Positions 1-27,774 of a DNA stretch of 27,774 nt are shown here, piece by piece. The stretch spans positions 1 to 27,774 of the forward strand of contig NW_003107059.1 in the NCBI RefSeq assembly GCF_000003605.2, given 5' to 3'. This stretch comes from Saccoglossus kowalevskii (lineage: Eukaryota > Hemichordata > Enteropneusta > Harrimaniidae). The notes beneath the pieces are model-generated. The model was not told where the DNA came from. It worked only from the letters and a program-made list of their open reading frames with translations, and searched no databases. The translations under genes were made by a program, and so were the position numbers. Position 1 is the first letter of the stretch. Every line of letters starts with the position of its first letter.

Positions 1-2
1 TC

Positions 3-348
<346 letters not shown>

Positions 349-434
349 CTTATATCGATTTAAATATAAATGATAAGAATACTATACTACTTTTTTACTT
401 TTCCTGATAATAGTTCGGCAATAAATATAATTAT

Positions 435-440
435 ACTCAC
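435..440 (-). other. 5' splice donor GTGAGT (representative)
   Basis: Reading the minus strand, the exon ends …ACC GTC ATT G and is followed by GTGAGT, a strong donor match. The same hexamer follows every HYR copy in the array. Translation past it runs into intron and soon meets a stop, and HYR similarity ends exactly here. Confidence 0.9.
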
Positions 441-27639
<27,199 letters not shown>

Positions 27640-27774
27640 CTGTGTACAGAAACAGAATAATGTGCATGGTCATCTTGAACAACAACTTTCTATATCATTT
27701 CCAAAATCACCTGATCTCCAAGGTACATGTCTATCAATTTAACATGAATGAATAAACGCCTTGCTACCTTTTAC
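27640..27774 (-). other. Partial intron of a 59th monomer, cut by the window edge
   Basis: It matches the standard short intron between two exons, but with several single-base differences in the last 75 bp (an extra T near 27700, CCAAGGTACATGTC for CCAGAGTACAATGTC, AATTTAACATG for AATTTAAACATG, AATAAACGCC for AATTAGACGCC). The window stops before the next donor would appear. Confidence 0.85.

Noticed and set aside
349..440. Possible transposon ends in the conserved TATCGATTTAAATATAAATG flank
   Set aside because: No inverted repeat, target duplication or transposase was found. The flank is just the constant intron sequence at the block boundary.

Overview
The window is a single tandem array of near-identical HYR (hyalin repeat) exons, all read from the minus strand. 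I count 58 exon copies between 441 and 27639. Each standard copy is 243 bp (81 codons). It has a pyrimidine-rich 3' splice acceptor (…TACACAG) before it and a GTGAGT donor after it. Both boundaries are phase 1, so the last G of one exon joins the first AC of the next to make an Asp codon (GAC), and every exon is symmetric. The translated module matches the HYR consensus: a D-x-E-S-P-V-V-I-C-P-A-D start, a central N-A-T-D-N-S, F-P-I-G-S-T-N-V-T-Y in the C-terminal half, and a final C-S-F-I-V-T-V strand with the second cysteine. HYR domains are Ig/FN3-like beta-sandwich modules of extracellular adhesion and matrix proteins (sea urchin hyalin, SVEP1/polydom, SRPX). Introns, canonical splice sites and this domain point to an animal, most likely an invertebrate. 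The species cannot be told from the sequence, and a marine deuterostome is only a guess.

Layout: exons recur about every 425 bp (243 bp exon plus about 182 bp intron) in blocks of one to four. Blocks are separated by larger introns carrying (AAAT)n microsatellites of about 30 to 375 bp. There are 23 blocks; the last is cut by the window edge. Exons fall into three sequence classes that mostly hold fixed places in a block: class I next to the microsatellite on the low-coordinate side, class II in the middle, class III at the high-coordinate end. Several whole blocks are copies of one another (for example 349-1630 and 20674-21924; 1687-2518 and 18050-18881), so the array is also a higher-order repeat.

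Transcription runs from right to left. No first exon, signal peptide, last exon, promoter, polyadenylation site or other gene is visible, so this is an internal part of one very large multi-HYR gene (or of merged copies). If every exon were spliced in, the window would encode about 4,700 residues. Fifty-two exons are 243 bp with an open frame; six carry net indels (-8, +1, +1, -1, -1, -1). Most indels lie in short homopolymers and cluster locally, which looks more like long-read consensus error than decay, but the sequence alone cannot decide. No tRNA, rRNA, CRISPR, transposase or reverse transcriptase was found.
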